A stretch of 64,000 bases of DNA from Affinibrenneria salicis (GCF_008710095.1 NZ_VYKJ01000005.1:65375-129374), one strand, 5' to 3'. Counted from the first letter of the stretch, positions 1 to 10,813 are shown. Notes: generated by a model from the letters alone, not told the origin. Translations and numbers: made by a program.

Positions 1-450
1 TACGGCAGGTTTTTCTTTACCGTAAGAAACGATAGAGATCTGGTCAGCGGAAACGCCTTTGCCCTGCAGGTACATCTGTACCGCATTGGCGCGACGTTCG
101 CCCAGCGCAATGTTGTATTCCGGCGTACCGCGTTCATCCGCGTGGCCTTCAATGGTCACTTTGTAAGACGGGTTGTTGCGCAGGAACGCAGCGTGCGCGT
201 CCAGCATCTGAGCGAAATCAGAACGGATATCGTACTTGTCTAAACCAAAGTAAACGATATTGTTGCGCTGCAGTTCCTGCATCTGCAGACGAGCCTGCTC
301 AGAGGAAGAAGCATCGCCATTTTCGATACCGCTGGTACCCGCGCCCATAGAAGACTGATCGCTACCGGCATTTTTGTTAGAGCTGCATGCGGCCACTGCC
401 AGTACCGGCAAAGCCAACATCAGGCCTTTCAGCACTTTGTTAAATTGCAT
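1..450 (-). CDS. pal: Peptidoglycan-associated lipoprotein Pal (3' end cut by window edge)
   Basis: Outer-membrane lipoprotein that binds peptidoglycan and is pulled into place by the Tol machine during division. The first 150 codons are visible from an ATG at 450. A signal peptide ends in the lipobox VAAC, so Cys22 should be lipidated and become residue 1. A Ser/Gly-rich linker follows, then the start of the OmpA-like domain with the GHADERG motif near residue 100 that contacts diaminopimelate. It sits 41 bp downstream of tolB on the same strand, the usual tolB-pal order. The protein continues past the window edge, so its end cannot be checked. Confidence 0.97.
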   Translation of the reverse strand, partial: MQFNKVLKGLMLALPVLAVAACSSNKNAGSDQSSMGAGTSGIENGDASSSEQARLQMQELQRNNIVYFGLDKYDIRSDFAQMLDAHAAFLRNNPSYKVTIEGHADERGTPEYNIALGERRANAVQMYLQGKGVSADQISIVSYGKEKPAV

Positions 451-491
451 GTCGTTATGTCCTTTAAATAGTTTATTGTGCATATTCACAA

Positions 492-1784
492 TTACAGATA
501 CGGCGACCAGGCAGGAAATTTGACCTGTCCATCAGTTGCCGGAAGACGCGCTTTGAAACGCCCATCTGTCGAGACTAGCTGTAACACGGCTCCCAGCCCT
601 TGCGTTGAGCTGTAAATCACCATGGTGCCATTAGGCGCGATACTTGGCGTTTCGTCCAGAAAAGTGTCCGTTAAAACCTGCACGGACCCTGTTTCCAGAT
701 CCTGTTTGGCAATATGCTGAGCGCCACCGCTGCTGCTCACCATCACCAGAAATTTTCCGTCGGCACTGACTTCGGCGTCCTGATTCTGGGCGCCGTCCCA
801 GGTCAGGCGCTGCGGCGTGCCGCCGTTGATGCCGACCTTATAAACCTGCGGACGACCGGCCTGGTCTGAAGTATAAGCAATGGTCTGACTATCCGGGAAC
901 CAGGTCGGCTCGGTGTTGTTGCTGCGGCCATCGGTAACCTGGCTGATCTGGCCGGAGGCCAGATCCATAACATAAATATTCAGGCTGCCGCTTTTAGACA
1001 GCGCGAAAGCCAGTTTTCTGCCGTCCGGCGAGAAGGCCGGCGCGCCGTTATGGCGCGGGAAAGCGGCGATTTGGCGAGTCGCGCCGGTTGCCAGCGTCTG
1101 CACCACCAGCGCGGAACGGCCGCTTTCAAAGGTGACATAGGCCAGTTTGCTGCCATCCGGCGACCAGGCCGGCGACATCAGCGGCTCCGGCGAGCGGTGC
1201 ACCGGAATCTGGTTGTAGCCGTCATAATCGGCCACGCGCAGCTCGTGCGGGTACTGACCGCCGTTGGTGTTCACGACGTAAGCGATACGGGTACGGAAGG
1301 CGCCCTTAATCCCCGTCAGTTTTTCAAAAACTTCATCGCTGGCGGTGTGCGCGGCGTAGCGCAGCCACTGGCGGGTGATCTTGAACTGATTCTGCGCCAG
1401 TACGCTCCCCGGGTTGCCCGAGGTATCAACCAACTGATAGGACACCAGATAACTTCCGTCGGCCCCAGGCTGAACCTGACCGACCACGACGGCGTCGATA
1501 CCCAGCGCGGTCCACGCAGCCGGCGTGACTTCAGAAGCCGTCGTCGGCTGCTGCGGCATGCGGCTGGCGTCAATCGGATTAAATTTACCGCTGTTGCGCA
1601 AATCGGCGCCCACGATACCGCCGATATCTTCAGGCGCCGCGCCCGATCCGACCCACTTGAAAGGCACCACGCCGATAGGACGCGCAGAATCCACGCCTTG
1701 CGTGATTTCTATCCGCACCTCTGCGTGCAACATTGTTGCCCACAGCATGAATAAACCCAGTGCAACTCGAAATGCCTGCTTCAT
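492..1784 (-). CDS. tolB: Tol-Pal system protein TolB
   Basis: Periplasmic beta-propeller protein that shuttles between Pal and TolA/OmpA in outer-membrane constriction; group A colicins also use it. The product has 430 residues, the usual length. A Sec signal peptide occupies residues 1-21 with cleavage after MLHA. An N-terminal alpha/beta domain runs to about 165, followed by WD40-like PD40 blades with recurring signatures such as [22 protein letters not shown] and [11 protein letters not shown] between about 205 and 300. It lies between tolA (133 bp upstream) and pal in the expected operon. Confidence 0.98.
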   Translation of the reverse strand: MKQAFRVALGLFMLWATMLHAEVRIEITQGVDSARPIGVVPFKWVGSGAAPEDIGGIVGADLRNSGKFNPIDASRMPQQPTTASEVTPAAWTALGIDAVVVGQVQPGADGSYLVSYQLVDTSGNPGSVLAQNQFKITRQWLRYAAHTASDEVFEKLTGIKGAFRTRIAYVVNTNGGQYPHELRVADYDGYNQIPVHRSPEPLMSPAWSPDGSKLAYVTFESGRSALVVQTLATGATRQIAAFPRHNGAPAFSPDGRKLAFALSKSGSLNIYVMDLASGQISQVTDGRSNNTEPTWFPDSQTIAYTSDQAGRPQVYKVGINGGTPQRLTWDGAQNQDAEVSADGKFLVMVSSSGGAQHIAKQDLETGSVQVLTDTFLDETPSIAPNGTMVIYSSTQGLGAVLQLVSTDGRFKARLPATDGQVKFPAWSPYL

Positions 1785-1917
1785 CTTATCTCCCGTATCC
1801 AGGCACCTTGCCCGCGATAAATTAGCAGAATTTTAACAAACCTCGGTGAACAACACACCATAATGCAGCCTGTTGCCATAGTAAAAATCTTAAACCCGAC
1901 TCAGCACATACGCACCC

Positions 1918-3084
1918 TTATTGTGGTTTAAAATCAATCGGCGCATTTTTGAATGCCTCATACACATCCTGGCTGGGCGGTCGGGGAATTCTCGCTTGCC
2001 GGGCCGCCGCGATTGCCGCCTGACACAGCGCCGGATCGCCGCCTTCCGATTTCACATTGACCAACAGGCCATCGGGCGCCAGCTGGATACGTAACGTACA
2101 GGTCCGCCCGATATAGGTTTCCCAGTTATAAAATTTGCTCTTAATCGCCGCCTGCACCTGACTGCCGTAGCTATCCAGCGCGGCGCCGGACGCGCCGCTG
2201 CGCCGATTATTGCCGACCCCTGCCGGCGCACTGCTGCCGCCGGCAGCGGCGCTATTGCCAGCAGGCTTCGACGAAGCCAGCCCGCCCAGTAAATCGTCAA
2301 CGTCGCTTTGCTGCTTAGCCGCTTCCGCGGCGGCCTTTTTCTTCGCCTCTGCGGCCGCTTTCTGTTTTGCGGCTTCGGCGGCCTTCTGCTTCGCCGCATC
2401 CGCGGCCTTCTGTTTGGCGTCTTCCGCCGCTTTCTGTTTGGCCGCTTCGGCGGCCTTCTGTTTCGCCGCTTCAGCCGCTTTCGCCTTTGCCTCTTCTTCC
2501 GCCTGCTTCTTCGCGGCGGCCGCGGCGGCGGCCTGTTTCTGCGCTTCTTCCTGCGCTTTTTTCTGCGCTTCGGCAGCCGCTTTAGCCTGCTGTTCCGCTT
2601 CGGCCTTCGCCTTCGCCGCGGCGTCTTCCGCCTGCTTTTGCTGTTCTCTGGCCTGACGGGCCGCTTCTTCGGCCTGCCGTTTTTGTTCTTCCGCCTGTTT
2701 GCGCTGTTCCGCCTGCTGCTGCGCCTGCTGTTTCGCTTCTTCCTGCGCCTGCAGACGTTCTTTCTCAAGCTCTTTCAGCCGCTGTTGTTCCGCGGCCTGC
2801 TTTTGCTGCAACTCTTCCGCCTGCTGTTCGGCCTGCTTTTTACGCAGCTCCTCCGACCGCGCGGCGTCAGTCTGCTGCTGCTGCTGACGATTGTATTGCT
2901 CGACCATCGCATTGGGATCGACCATCACCGCGTCTATGGCCGAACCACCGCCGCCGCCACTGCTGGCGTCCAGCGGGTTGGACAACGAACTCCAGATCAG
3001 CAAAGCAATCATAATGACGTGCAAAACCGCCGAGATAATAATCGCGCGGTTCAGCTTATCGTTTTGTCCGGTTGCTTTTAGCAC
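1918..3084 (-). CDS. tolA: Cell envelope integrity protein TolA
   Basis: Inner-membrane protein that spans the periplasm and passes proton-motive-force energy from TolQR to TolB/Pal; phage and colicins also use it. One transmembrane helix lies at about residues 14-34. Residues 60-265 are a long helical rod of almost only Ala, Lys, Glu and Gln with repeats such as KQKAAEAA. After a Ser/Gly/Ala linker, the globular TolA-III domain starts near 300 and has paired cysteines (RTCTLRI and ALCQAA). At 388 residues it is shorter than the 421 of E. coli, the difference probably lying in the repeat rod. tolR lies 63 bp upstream. Confidence 0.97.
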   Translation of the reverse strand: MLKATGQNDKLNRAIIISAVLHVIMIALLIWSSLSNPLDASSGGGGGSAIDAVMVDPNAMVEQYNRQQQQQTDAARSEELRKKQAEQQAEELQQKQAAEQQRLKELEKERLQAQEEAKQQAQQQAEQRKQAEEQKRQAEEAARQAREQQKQAEDAAAKAKAEAEQQAKAAAEAQKKAQEEAQKQAAAAAAAKKQAEEEAKAKAAEAAKQKAAEAAKQKAAEDAKQKAADAAKQKAAEAAKQKAAAEAKKKAAAEAAKQQSDVDDLLGGLASSKPAGNSAAAGGSSAPAGVGNNRRSGASGAALDSYGSQVQAAIKSKFYNWETYIGRTCTLRIQLAPDGLLVNVKSEGGDPALCQAAIAAARQARIPRPPSQDVYEAFKNAPIDFKPQ

Positions 3085-3147
3085 TATCGTTTCCCAAAAA
3101 CAGTGTTGCCAGAACGGGATCCTCAGATCACGATCGTAAAGAGATCA

Positions 3148-3573
3148 TCAAATCGGCTGAGTCATCAGGCCTACGGATTTGACCCCGGCCTGATGCAACA
3201 GGTTCAGCGCTTTAATGATCTCATCATAAGGAACATCCCTGGCACCACCAATCAAAAATACCGTCTTAGGGTTGGCCGTTATGCGAGATTGCGCTTCGGC
3301 CACCACCTGCTCCGCCGGCAGTTGTTCCATGCGCTGCTGTTCGACCACCAGGCTGTACTGACCAACGCCGGACACCTCAATGATTACCGGCGGATTATCC
3401 GTGCTGGAAACGGTTTTTGAATCGGTGGCGTCCGGCAGGTCAACTTCCACGCTCTGGGTAATGATCGGCGCCGTCGCCATAAAAATCAGCAGCAGCACCA
3501 GCAGCACATCCAGCAAAGGGACAATATTGATCTCTGACTTCAGTTCACGACGACCTCTGCGTACACGAGCCAT
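3148..3573 (-). CDS. tolR: Tol-Pal system protein TolR
   Basis: Stator partner of TolQ, homologous to ExbD and MotB. The 141-residue product has a short cytoplasmic N-terminus, one transmembrane helix at about 17-38 containing the conserved proton-path aspartate (PLLDVLLVLL), and a periplasmic domain. Length and sequence match the E. coli protein closely. It starts 12 bp after the end of tolQ, so the two are probably cotranscribed. Confidence 0.97.
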   Translation of the reverse strand: MARVRRGRRELKSEINIVPLLDVLLVLLLIFMATAPIITQSVEVDLPDATDSKTVSSTDNPPVIIEVSGVGQYSLVVEQQRMEQLPAEQVVAEAQSRITANPKTVFLIGGARDVPYDEIIKALNLLHQAGVKSVGLMTQPI

Positions 3574-3585
3574 GCTACCCCCTGA

Positions 3586-4676
<1,091 letters not shown>

Positions 4677-4763
4677 TCTACATCCCGGTAATGCAATAAA
4701 CATCGCTACTATACGCAAGAGAAATGAGCTTTGGAATGGGTTGCGGAAGCGGATAGAAAATAA

Positions 4764-4787
4764 TTATGGGTTGCGAACAACCCATAA
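4764..4787 (-). terminator. Hairpin between cyd operon and ybgC, likely terminator
   Basis: A perfect 10-bp inverted repeat (TTATGGGTTG / CAACCCATAA) closes a 4-base loop, read as TTCG on the minus strand, followed by the T-rich stretch TTATTTTCTAT. It lies after ybgE and before ybgC, where transcription of the cyd operon would be expected to end. Confidence 0.7.
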
Positions 4788-4929
4788 CCAAATGGAATAG
4801 AAATCGATTCTCTTTCCCCTCAGCGTTCAGGCGGCAGGCGGGCTGACGCCATGCGCTCAGCCTGTCTGCCAGAGGGATTCGAGCGGCGGAAAATCTTCCG
4901 CCCGCCGCCGTCCAGCCCGCTGAAATCGC

Positions 4930-5229
4930 TCAGGGATGAATGAAGAAATAAAGCAATCCCGCCGCCAGGATCACCAACGCCGGCAACGGTGCGAAAATAA
5001 GCCGCCAGCGCCAGTGTTCGGGGCGAAAACCGGTGCCGTGGATCACCCCGCTGCACACGGCCCATATCAGTAACAGCCCCTGCCAGAGCGCCAGTGCGCT
5101 GGTCCGGGCCGCAAAGCGGCTCGGATCCCATAATACGCACCCGGCGGCGACCAGCGCCAGCACGAGGGAAAGCGCCCGCAGCGGACGTTTATCCGTCAGC
5201 GCGTACACCCTGTCGACCATATTGCCCAT
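4930..5229 (-). CDS. ybgE: Cyd operon protein YbgE
   Basis: Small inner-membrane protein of unknown function, conserved at the end of cydABX operons. The ATG at 5229 overlaps the TGA of cydX (TGATG) and gives 99 residues; a TTG one codon earlier is possible but less likely. Three hydrophobic segments are visible at about 18-36, 44-63 and 76-96, with the family pattern GVIHGTGFRP in between. Close to the 97-residue E. coli homologue in length. Confidence 0.92.
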   Translation of the reverse strand: MGNMVDRVYALTDKRPLRALSLVLALVAAGCVLWDPSRFAARTSALALWQGLLLIWAVCSGVIHGTGFRPEHWRWRLIFAPLPALVILAAGLLYFFIHP

Positions 5230-5342
5230 CAATGTTGATCTTTTTGGGCTTTACTGGCTTCACTCTGTTCCAGCGCCAGGGCGGTGATAATCCCCAGCGA
5301 ACAGGCAAGAAGCGTTCCCAGAATCCAGGCAAAATACCACAT
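5229..5342 (-). CDS. cydX: Cytochrome bd-I oxidase small subunit CydX
   Basis: Single-pass small subunit that stabilises the haems of cytochrome bd-I. The 37-residue ORF starts MWYFAWILGT and ends KAQKDQH, the typical CydX pattern: one transmembrane helix with the conserved Trp-Tyr near the N-terminus and a charged C-terminal tail. It starts 12 bp after cydB behind GGAGC and overlaps the ybgE start. A deliberate search of the cydB-ybgE gap found it, as it falls below common ORF length cut-offs. Confidence 0.95.
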   Translation of the reverse strand: MWYFAWILGTLLACSLGIITALALEQSEASKAQKDQH

Positions 5343-5354
5343 AAATTCAGCTCC

Positions 5355-6494
5355 TTAATACAATGAGTGGGTGTTCTGTTCAATATGTTCTTTAGTAATG
5401 CGTCCGAACATCTTGTAGTAACACCAGATGGTATAAGCCAGCACGATAGGAACGAAGATAATCGCTACAATCGTCATCACTTTCAGCGTCAGCAGACTGG
5501 AGGTGGCATCCCACATCGTCAGGCTGGCGTTCGGCATGGTGGAAGACGGCATGATGAACGGGAACATGGCGACCCCGGCGGTCAGAATCACGCAGGCGAT
5601 AGTCAGCGAGCTGAACAGAAAGGCCCAGGCCCCCTTCTCCGCTCTGGCCGTAATGATCGTCAACAGCGGCAGCACCACGCCCAGCAGCGGGATCGCCCAC
5701 AGGATCGGATAACGATTAAAGTTAATCAGCCATGCGCCCGCCTGCTGCACCACCTCTTTACGCAGCGGGTTGGATTCGGCCGCGCCGTCCAGAGCGGACG
5801 TCACCACATAACCATCGATACCGTAAATCACCCATACGCCGGCCAGCACGAAGCAGACCATCATGACCAGCGCGGCAATCTGCGCGAATGCGCGAGCGCG
5901 CAGATGCAGTTCCCCGTTAGTGCGCATTATAAGGTAGGTCGCGCCGTGCGCCAGGATCATGGTCAGGCTGACAATCCCCGCCAGCAGGCCGAACGGGTTG
6001 AGCAACTGGAAGAAGTTGCCGGTATAGAACAGGCGCAACGTCGAGTCGATATGGAACGGCACGCCCTGCAACAGGTTGCCGAAGGCCACGCCGATCACCA
6101 GCGGCGGAACGAAGCTGCCGATGAAAATGCCCCAGTCCCACATATTACGCCAGCGGCTGCTTTCCAGCTTGGAACGATAGTCGAAGCCGACCGGACGGAA
6201 AAACAGCGAGGCCAGCACCAGGATCATCGCCACATAAAAACCGGAGAACGTCGCGGCATAAACCGTCGGCCAGGCGGCGAACAACGCGCCGCCGGCGGTG
6301 ATCAGCCAAACCTGATTGCCGTCCCAATGCGGCGCGATGCTGTTAATCATAATGCGGCGTTCGGTATCGCTTCTGCCCATCAGACGCACCAGCATGCCGA
6401 CGCCCATATCGAAGCCATCGGTCACGGCGAAACCAATCAGCAGCACGCCAATCAGCAGCCACCAGATAAAACGCAATACTTCATATTCAAACAT
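5355..6494 (-). CDS. cydB: Cytochrome bd-I ubiquinol oxidase subunit II
   Basis: Membrane subunit of the high-affinity terminal oxidase that reduces oxygen to water with ubiquinol. The product has 379 residues, as in E. coli, with eight or nine transmembrane segments and the conserved N-terminus MFEYEVLRFIWWLLIGVLL. The motif DGFDMGVG near residue 30 matches the family (quinol oxidase subunit II). It starts 15 bp after cydA behind AGGAGC and is part of cydABX-ybgE. Confidence 0.98.
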   Translation of the reverse strand: MFEYEVLRFIWWLLIGVLLIGFAVTDGFDMGVGMLVRLMGRSDTERRIMINSIAPHWDGNQVWLITAGGALFAAWPTVYAATFSGFYVAMILVLASLFFRPVGFDYRSKLESSRWRNMWDWGIFIGSFVPPLVIGVAFGNLLQGVPFHIDSTLRLFYTGNFFQLLNPFGLLAGIVSLTMILAHGATYLIMRTNGELHLRARAFAQIAALVMMVCFVLAGVWVIYGIDGYVVTSALDGAAESNPLRKEVVQQAGAWLINFNRYPILWAIPLLGVVLPLLTIITARAEKGAWAFLFSSLTIACVILTAGVAMFPFIMPSSTMPNASLTMWDATSSLLTLKVMTIVAIIFVPIVLAYTIWCYYKMFGRITKEHIEQNTHSLY

Positions 6495-6509
6495 AGCGGG
6501 CTCCTTAGT

Positions 6510-8078
6510 TTACCGTGCTTCCGGCACAGCCGATAAGGGCTGTTCAAAGTGGTAACGACCGGTTTTCAGACTGCTGGGGCCCAGGCGCGCGAATTTGAAC
6601 ATCAGATACATTTCCGCGATCAGGAACAGCGTATACAGACCGCAGATCAGCGTCATGGAGAACAGGATATCGCCGACGGTGAGGGACGAATTAGCCACGG
6701 CCGTCGGCAGAATTTCCCCAATCGCCCAGGGCTGGCGGCCATACTCGGCGACAAACCAGCCGGCTTCCACCGCAATCCACGGCAGAGGGATGCCATACAG
6801 AGCCGCCTTCAGCAGCCATTTTCTTTGACCGATGCGGCCACGCAGCACCGACCAGAAAGACAGGCCGATGATCAGCAGCATCAGCACGCCGCAGCCCACC
6901 ATAATACGGAAGGAGAAGTACAGCGGCGCGACGCGCGGAATAGAATCTTTCACCGCTTTCTGAATCTGCGCTTCGCTGGCGTCGGATACCTGCGGCGTAT
7001 AGCGTTTCAGCAACATGCCGTAGCCCAGATCCCGCTTGCTCTGGTCAAAGGCCTGGCGGACGGCGGAGTCGCTATTGCCGGCGCGCAGTTCTTCCAGCAG
7101 CTGATAGGCTTTCATCCCGTTGCGGATGCGCATTTCATGCTGTTCCATCAGATCTTTCAGACCGGTAACCTGACGATCGGTGGAGCGGGTGGCGATCAGC
7201 CCCAGCAAGTAAGGAATGCGGATCGCGTAGTTATTTTCCATTCTGTCCTGGTCAGGCAGACCGATCAGCGTAAATGAGGCAGGCGCCGGCTGGGTTTCCC
7301 ACTCGGCTTCAATCGCCGCCAGCTTGGTCTTCTGCACGTCCCCCATTTCGTAACCGGACTCATCGCCCAGCACGATAACCGACAGCACCGCGGCCATACC
7401 GAAGCTGGCGGCGATCGCGAACGAACGCTTAGCAAACGCGATATCTCGGCCTTTCAGCAAGTAGTAGGAGCTGATGCCCAGCACGAACATTGCGCCGGTG
7501 GTGTAGCCAGCCGCCACGGTATGGACGAATTTCACCTGAGCGACCGGGTTCAGCACCAGCTCGGCGAAACTGACCATTTCCATACGCATGGTTTCGAAGT
7601 TGAAGTCGGAGGCGATCGGGTTTTGCATCCAGCCGTTGGCAACCAGAATCCACAGCGCGGAGAAGTTGGACCCCAGCGCCACCAGCCAGGTCACCGCCAT
7701 ATGCTGCACTTTACTCAGCCGATCCCAGCCAAAGAAGAACAGCCCGACGAAGGTGGATTCGAGGAAGAAGGCCATCAACCCTTCGATGGCCAGCGGCGCA
7801 CCGAAGATATCCCCGACGTAATGAGAGAAATATGACCAGTTGGTCCCGAACTGAAATTCCATGGTCAGCCCGGTGGCGACGCCCAGAGCGAAGTTGATCG
7901 CAAACAACTTGCCCCAGAATTTAGTCATATCTTTATAAATTTGTTTACCGGACAGTACGTACACCGTTTCCATGATTGCCAGCAGAAACGCCATCCCCAG
8001 CGTTAGCGGGACAAACAGAAAGTGGTACATCGCTGTCAAGGCAAACTGTAAACGTGACAGTTCGACTATATCAAACAT
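6510..8078 (-). CDS. cydA: Cytochrome bd-I ubiquinol oxidase subunit I
   Basis: Haem-bearing catalytic subunit of cytochrome bd-I, holding haems b558, b595 and d and the quinol-binding Q-loop. The ATG at 8078 ([12 protein letters not shown]) follows AGGAGT at 7 bases and gives 522 residues, the E. coli length; the frame is open 29 codons further upstream but that part is not family-like. His19 (haem ligand) and the GRQPW signature near residue 440 are present. The long Q-loop of bd-I type lies around 255-390. First gene of the operon; regulation is discussed with the upstream ArcA sites. Confidence 0.98.
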   Translation of the reverse strand: MFDIVELSRLQFALTAMYHFLFVPLTLGMAFLLAIMETVYVLSGKQIYKDMTKFWGKLFAINFALGVATGLTMEFQFGTNWSYFSHYVGDIFGAPLAIEGLMAFFLESTFVGLFFFGWDRLSKVQHMAVTWLVALGSNFSALWILVANGWMQNPIASDFNFETMRMEMVSFAELVLNPVAQVKFVHTVAAGYTTGAMFVLGISSYYLLKGRDIAFAKRSFAIAASFGMAAVLSVIVLGDESGYEMGDVQKTKLAAIEAEWETQPAPASFTLIGLPDQDRMENNYAIRIPYLLGLIATRSTDRQVTGLKDLMEQHEMRIRNGMKAYQLLEELRAGNSDSAVRQAFDQSKRDLGYGMLLKRYTPQVSDASEAQIQKAVKDSIPRVAPLYFSFRIMVGCGVLMLLIIGLSFWSVLRGRIGQRKWLLKAALYGIPLPWIAVEAGWFVAEYGRQPWAIGEILPTAVANSSLTVGDILFSMTLICGLYTLFLIAEMYLMFKFARLGPSSLKTGRYHFEQPLSAVPEAR

Positions 8079-8955
8079 CTTGACTCCTTGCTCCTCGCAG
8101 GAAGGCTTCGGCTTGCTGAATGTGACAAGCCACCAGACACCCGGCAGTAATCGCCAAAAGAACACAACAGATTATTGCTTCAGCCACTGGCTTTGAACGT
8201 CGGGAAAATAACCCAAACCGTTCGACCGCAAGCCAAAGAAAAAATACAAATATTACAAACGTCTTACCCTGAATCGAGTATCGCTATATTACGCCTTCAA
8301 TCCCCTACAATAAATAGTATTTTACGTGACCCAGCTTAGGTTTTAGGTTGCAAATCAACTTTACGCCAATTACAGCATAATGAAGGTTATTGATCTGGCG
8401 CAATTTAAGCGCATTTCACTATCTTTAGCCAGTTCCAGTTCTTGATCTAAAGCAAGATTCATTGTGATTGTTAAATTTCATTATCGAGATAATTTAACAA
8501 TGACCAACTTGTTAATTAAGTGTGATTATTAAATTCCATCGTTATACATTTTCATAAAAAACATCCATTTTATGACGCATATAAGTCTTTCATAATTTGC
8601 CTGATGCCATTCGCTTTTCACGGCAACAATCGGCGGTTTATTTCCGCCATTAATCCTTATTGGCGTAGTCTGTTATTTTAATGTTAATGAATATTAAATA
8701 TCACCAGTAAGCGATAGCCCGTCGCGAACCAAATCGTCGACGGCACAAGCGCTGAGCGCCATGCCGGCCTTACCCACAACACCTGTATGAGGATAGCACA
8801 AGGAAATGAGTGCTTATGGCGGAGGGGAAACCGCATGCGTCATGCCTGATCGGACAGCGCTATTGATTGCCGCGCCCAGGGTCACGTATCTGTCACAGAG
8901 AGTCCCTACAATGCCAGGTTTCAAAAATTTAGTCATAACAGAGAAGCCATTCGCT
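8079..8955. other. 877-bp intergenic region upstream of cydA
   Basis: No convincing gene. The AT-rich centre (8340-8700) should contain the cyd promoters, reading toward lower coordinates, and carries ArcA-like sites listed separately. The right part precedes the nucleotide pyrophosphatase on the plus strand; a frame open from 8806 lacks a family-like N-terminus there. No clear FNR palindrome was found; TTGAT at 8388 lacks a good second half. Confidence 0.6.
8464..8540 (-). promoter_or_regulatory. Cluster of ArcA-like boxes in cydA upstream region
   Basis: TGTTAATTAA at 8510-8519 fits the ArcA box consensus WGTTAATTAW exactly. A perfect 10-bp inverted repeat, TTGTTAAATT (8468-8477) and AATTTAACAA (8491-8500), lies beside it. 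The segment starting TGTGATTGTTAAATT at 8464 is nearly repeated as TGTGATTATTAAATT at 8521. cydAB is a classic ArcA-activated operon in E. coli, so ArcA-P binding is the natural reading; the sites lie about 390-460 bp before cydA. Confidence 0.65.
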
Positions 8956-10173
8956 ATGAAAAGACTCTATTTTGCTATGTACACGCTGTTGTTTTTTTTA
9001 TGTCTGTCCTCATCAGCCCGCGCCGCGACTGAAGCGCCGACCGTGGTGCTGATGTCGATCGACGGTTTCCGCTGGGATTACATCAACAAATACAATGCGC
9101 CCAACCTGCGGCAGATTGTGAAAAACGGAGTACGGGCCGAGCAGATGCGGCCGATTTATCCAACCAAAACCTTTCCCAACCATCTGTCGATTATTACCGG
9201 CCTGTACGCGGTGCATCACGGTATTGTCGATAACAATTTCTGCGATAAAGTCCGTCAGGAATGCTACAGAATGGGCATGGGCAAAAATGACGCCACCTGG
9301 CTCTCCGGCATTCCTCTATGGAATCTGGCGGAAATCAACGGCGTTAAGGCGGCGACCTATTTCTGGCCTGAGTCAGAAGCCCGCATCAACGGCATGACCC
9401 CCTCCTATTACTATCCCTACTCCGACCACGCCGACGACGCGGGACGCGTCGACCAGATCCTGGACTGGCTGGCATTGCCGCCTGCCGCGCGGCCACATTT
9501 CGTAACCGGCTACTTCTCGCTGGTGGATACCATCGGCCACCAGTACGGCCCGGACTCAAGCGAAGTCGCGGACGCGGTGCAAAAGATTGACGCGCAGATT
9601 GGCCGTTTGCGTAATGGCCTGCAGCAGTTGGGTTATCCGGTGAATCTGATCGTAGTGTCCGATCACGGAATGGCGACGATTGATCACAACCAGGCTATCG
9701 ATTATCGCGACTTCGCCATTGACGATAGCAAGTTCCGCGTAGTGAACAGCACCACCCGGCTGATGATTTACGCCGGCGCTAAGACGAGCTCGGAAGAAAG
9801 CGCCGCGTTAAAGGATAAACTGGCGCAGGCCGCCTCCGGCCGCTACCGGGTGATGACGGAACAGGATCTGGCGGAGCGCCACTTCACCGACAGCCCGCGC
9901 ATCGCCGATATCATTCTGGAAACCACGGCGCCGCGCTACTTTACCAACAAGCCGCTGGCGGAGCGCCGCGGCGGCGGCACCCATGGCTACACTTACACCA
10001 AAGACATGGGCGCGCTGTTCGTGGCCGAAGGTCCGGCGTTTAAACAGGGCGTCACGCTGCCGCCGTTTGACAACATCAATATCTATCCGTTGGTGAGTCA
10101 TATCCTCAACCTGCCGATCACACATCCGGTGGACGGTACGCTTGCGCCGCTGCAGGCCGCGCTGAAGGAATGA
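8956..10173 (+). CDS. Secreted nucleotide pyrophosphatase/phosphodiesterase (NPP family)
   Basis: Alkaline-phosphatase-superfamily enzyme that should cleave phosphodiester or pyrophosphate bonds of nucleotides outside the cytoplasm. The ATG at 8956 begins a good Sec signal peptide (residues 1-24, ending SARA-A); the frame is open 50 codons further upstream but that part is not secretory. The mature 405-residue precursor carries the two-zinc site: MSIDGF with Asp36, the nucleophile Thr in PTKTFPNH, DTIGHQYGP, VSDHGM and GGGTHGY. The PTKTFPNH block is the same as in animal ENPP enzymes. It occupies the position where E. coli has the mng genes, next to an IS remnant, so it is probably acquired. 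Physiological substrate unknown. Confidence 0.9.
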   Translation: MKRLYFAMYTLLFFLCLSSSARAATEAPTVVLMSIDGFRWDYINKYNAPNLRQIVKNGVRAEQMRPIYPTKTFPNHLSIITGLYAVHHGIVDNNFCDKVRQECYRMGMGKNDATWLSGIPLWNLAEINGVKAATYFWPESEARINGMTPSYYYPYSDHADDAGRVDQILDWLALPPAARPHFVTGYFSLVDTIGHQYGPDSSEVADAVQKIDAQIGRLRNGLQQLGYPVNLIVVSDHGMATIDHNQAIDYRDFAIDDSKFRVVNSTTRLMIYAGAKTSSEESAALKDKLAQAASGRYRVMTEQDLAERHFTDSPRIADIILETTAPRYFTNKPLAERRGGGTHGYTYTKDMGALFVAEGPAFKQGVTLPPFDNINIYPLVSHILNLPITHPVDGTLAPLQAALKE

Positions 10174-10276
10174 AACAGAGAGCGGGTTAAATTCGGGCTG
10201 CGTGACAACGCGTTGGCGTTTTGCACAGGGTAAGCTGTGCGCCTGCGGACAGAGGCCGGGTCAGGGATAGGTCCGG
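10174..10276. other. Spacer between the pyrophosphatase and the IS remnant
   Basis: No gene seen. A small hairpin GCACAG/CTGTGC lies near 10222-10239. No OrfB part of the neighbouring insertion sequence can be recognised here, so the element is truncated at its 3' side. Confidence 0.4.
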
Positions 10277-10534
10277 TTACGCGACGGACGCGGCCCCCCA
10301 TTCTGCGAGCTGACGCTTAAAGCGGGCAAGTTCTGTTGCCTGCTGCTTACGTTCAGAAAGCGTACTTTGCCGGCGTTGTTTACTTTGCCAGGCGTAGAGC
10401 TGAGAGTCATGCTGGCCGGGCTCACGGGCGGCTGTAGCCACGCCGCTACGCTCAGCGAGTGCCGGTGCCTGCTGGCGAAACTCCGGGGTATATTACTTAC
10501 GGGATGTCATCTTCACAGATTTTACTTGCGTCAT
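10277..10534 (-). pseudogene. Decayed IS3-family transposase OrfA
   Basis: Read from the ATG at 10534, the minus strand encodes MTQVKSVKMTSRK, then an in-frame TAA, then YTPEFRQQAPALAERSGVAT, SQLYAWQSKQ and finally LARFKRQLAE. These blocks match OrfA of IS3-family elements: an N-terminal helix-turn-helix followed by a leucine-zipper start. The internal stop at codon 14 and loss of family similarity after KRQLAE show that it is a relic. No orfB follows. It marks an insertion point between the pyrophosphatase gene and sucD. Confidence 0.8.
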
Positions 10535-10813
10535 GGTTCGCTCTGTTAACGACTTTACTCGCTTAACAGCAGGTCCACCGCAGGAGCCGAGAGTCAGAAA
10601 GTCGGGAAAAAGTCCCGAACGCCAGGTTGGCAGAGGTAATGAGACGCAGGTCAGCGGATTTCACCGGGGATAGCAACCGCTTTCGCGGCTGCATCAAAGA
10701 GCGGATATAACCGCAACCGTCCTGTCCGTCATCAGGTCACGAGGCCAGGCAAACGGAAGGCGCTCATATACCTCTTTTTCAGGCCGGAAACGGCCCGAAC
10801 GCGAAGGCAGAAT
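10535..10813. other. Spacer downstream of sucD, with IS upstream remnant
   Basis: No gene seen. The part next to 10535 probably belongs to the left end of the degraded insertion sequence, but no terminal inverted repeat was identified. Close to sucD, GGCC-GTTTCC-GGCC at about 10782-10795 could form a small hairpin in the sucD 3' UTR, without a clear T-run on the minus strand. In E. coli this 3' UTR yields the sRNA SdhX; I cannot recognise it here. Confidence 0.4.

Noticed and set aside
2210..2887. Long Ala/Cys/Phe- and Arg-rich ORFs on both strands across tolA
   Set aside because: They are low-complexity shadows of the tolA Ala/Lys repeat rod; the tolA frame itself is well supported.
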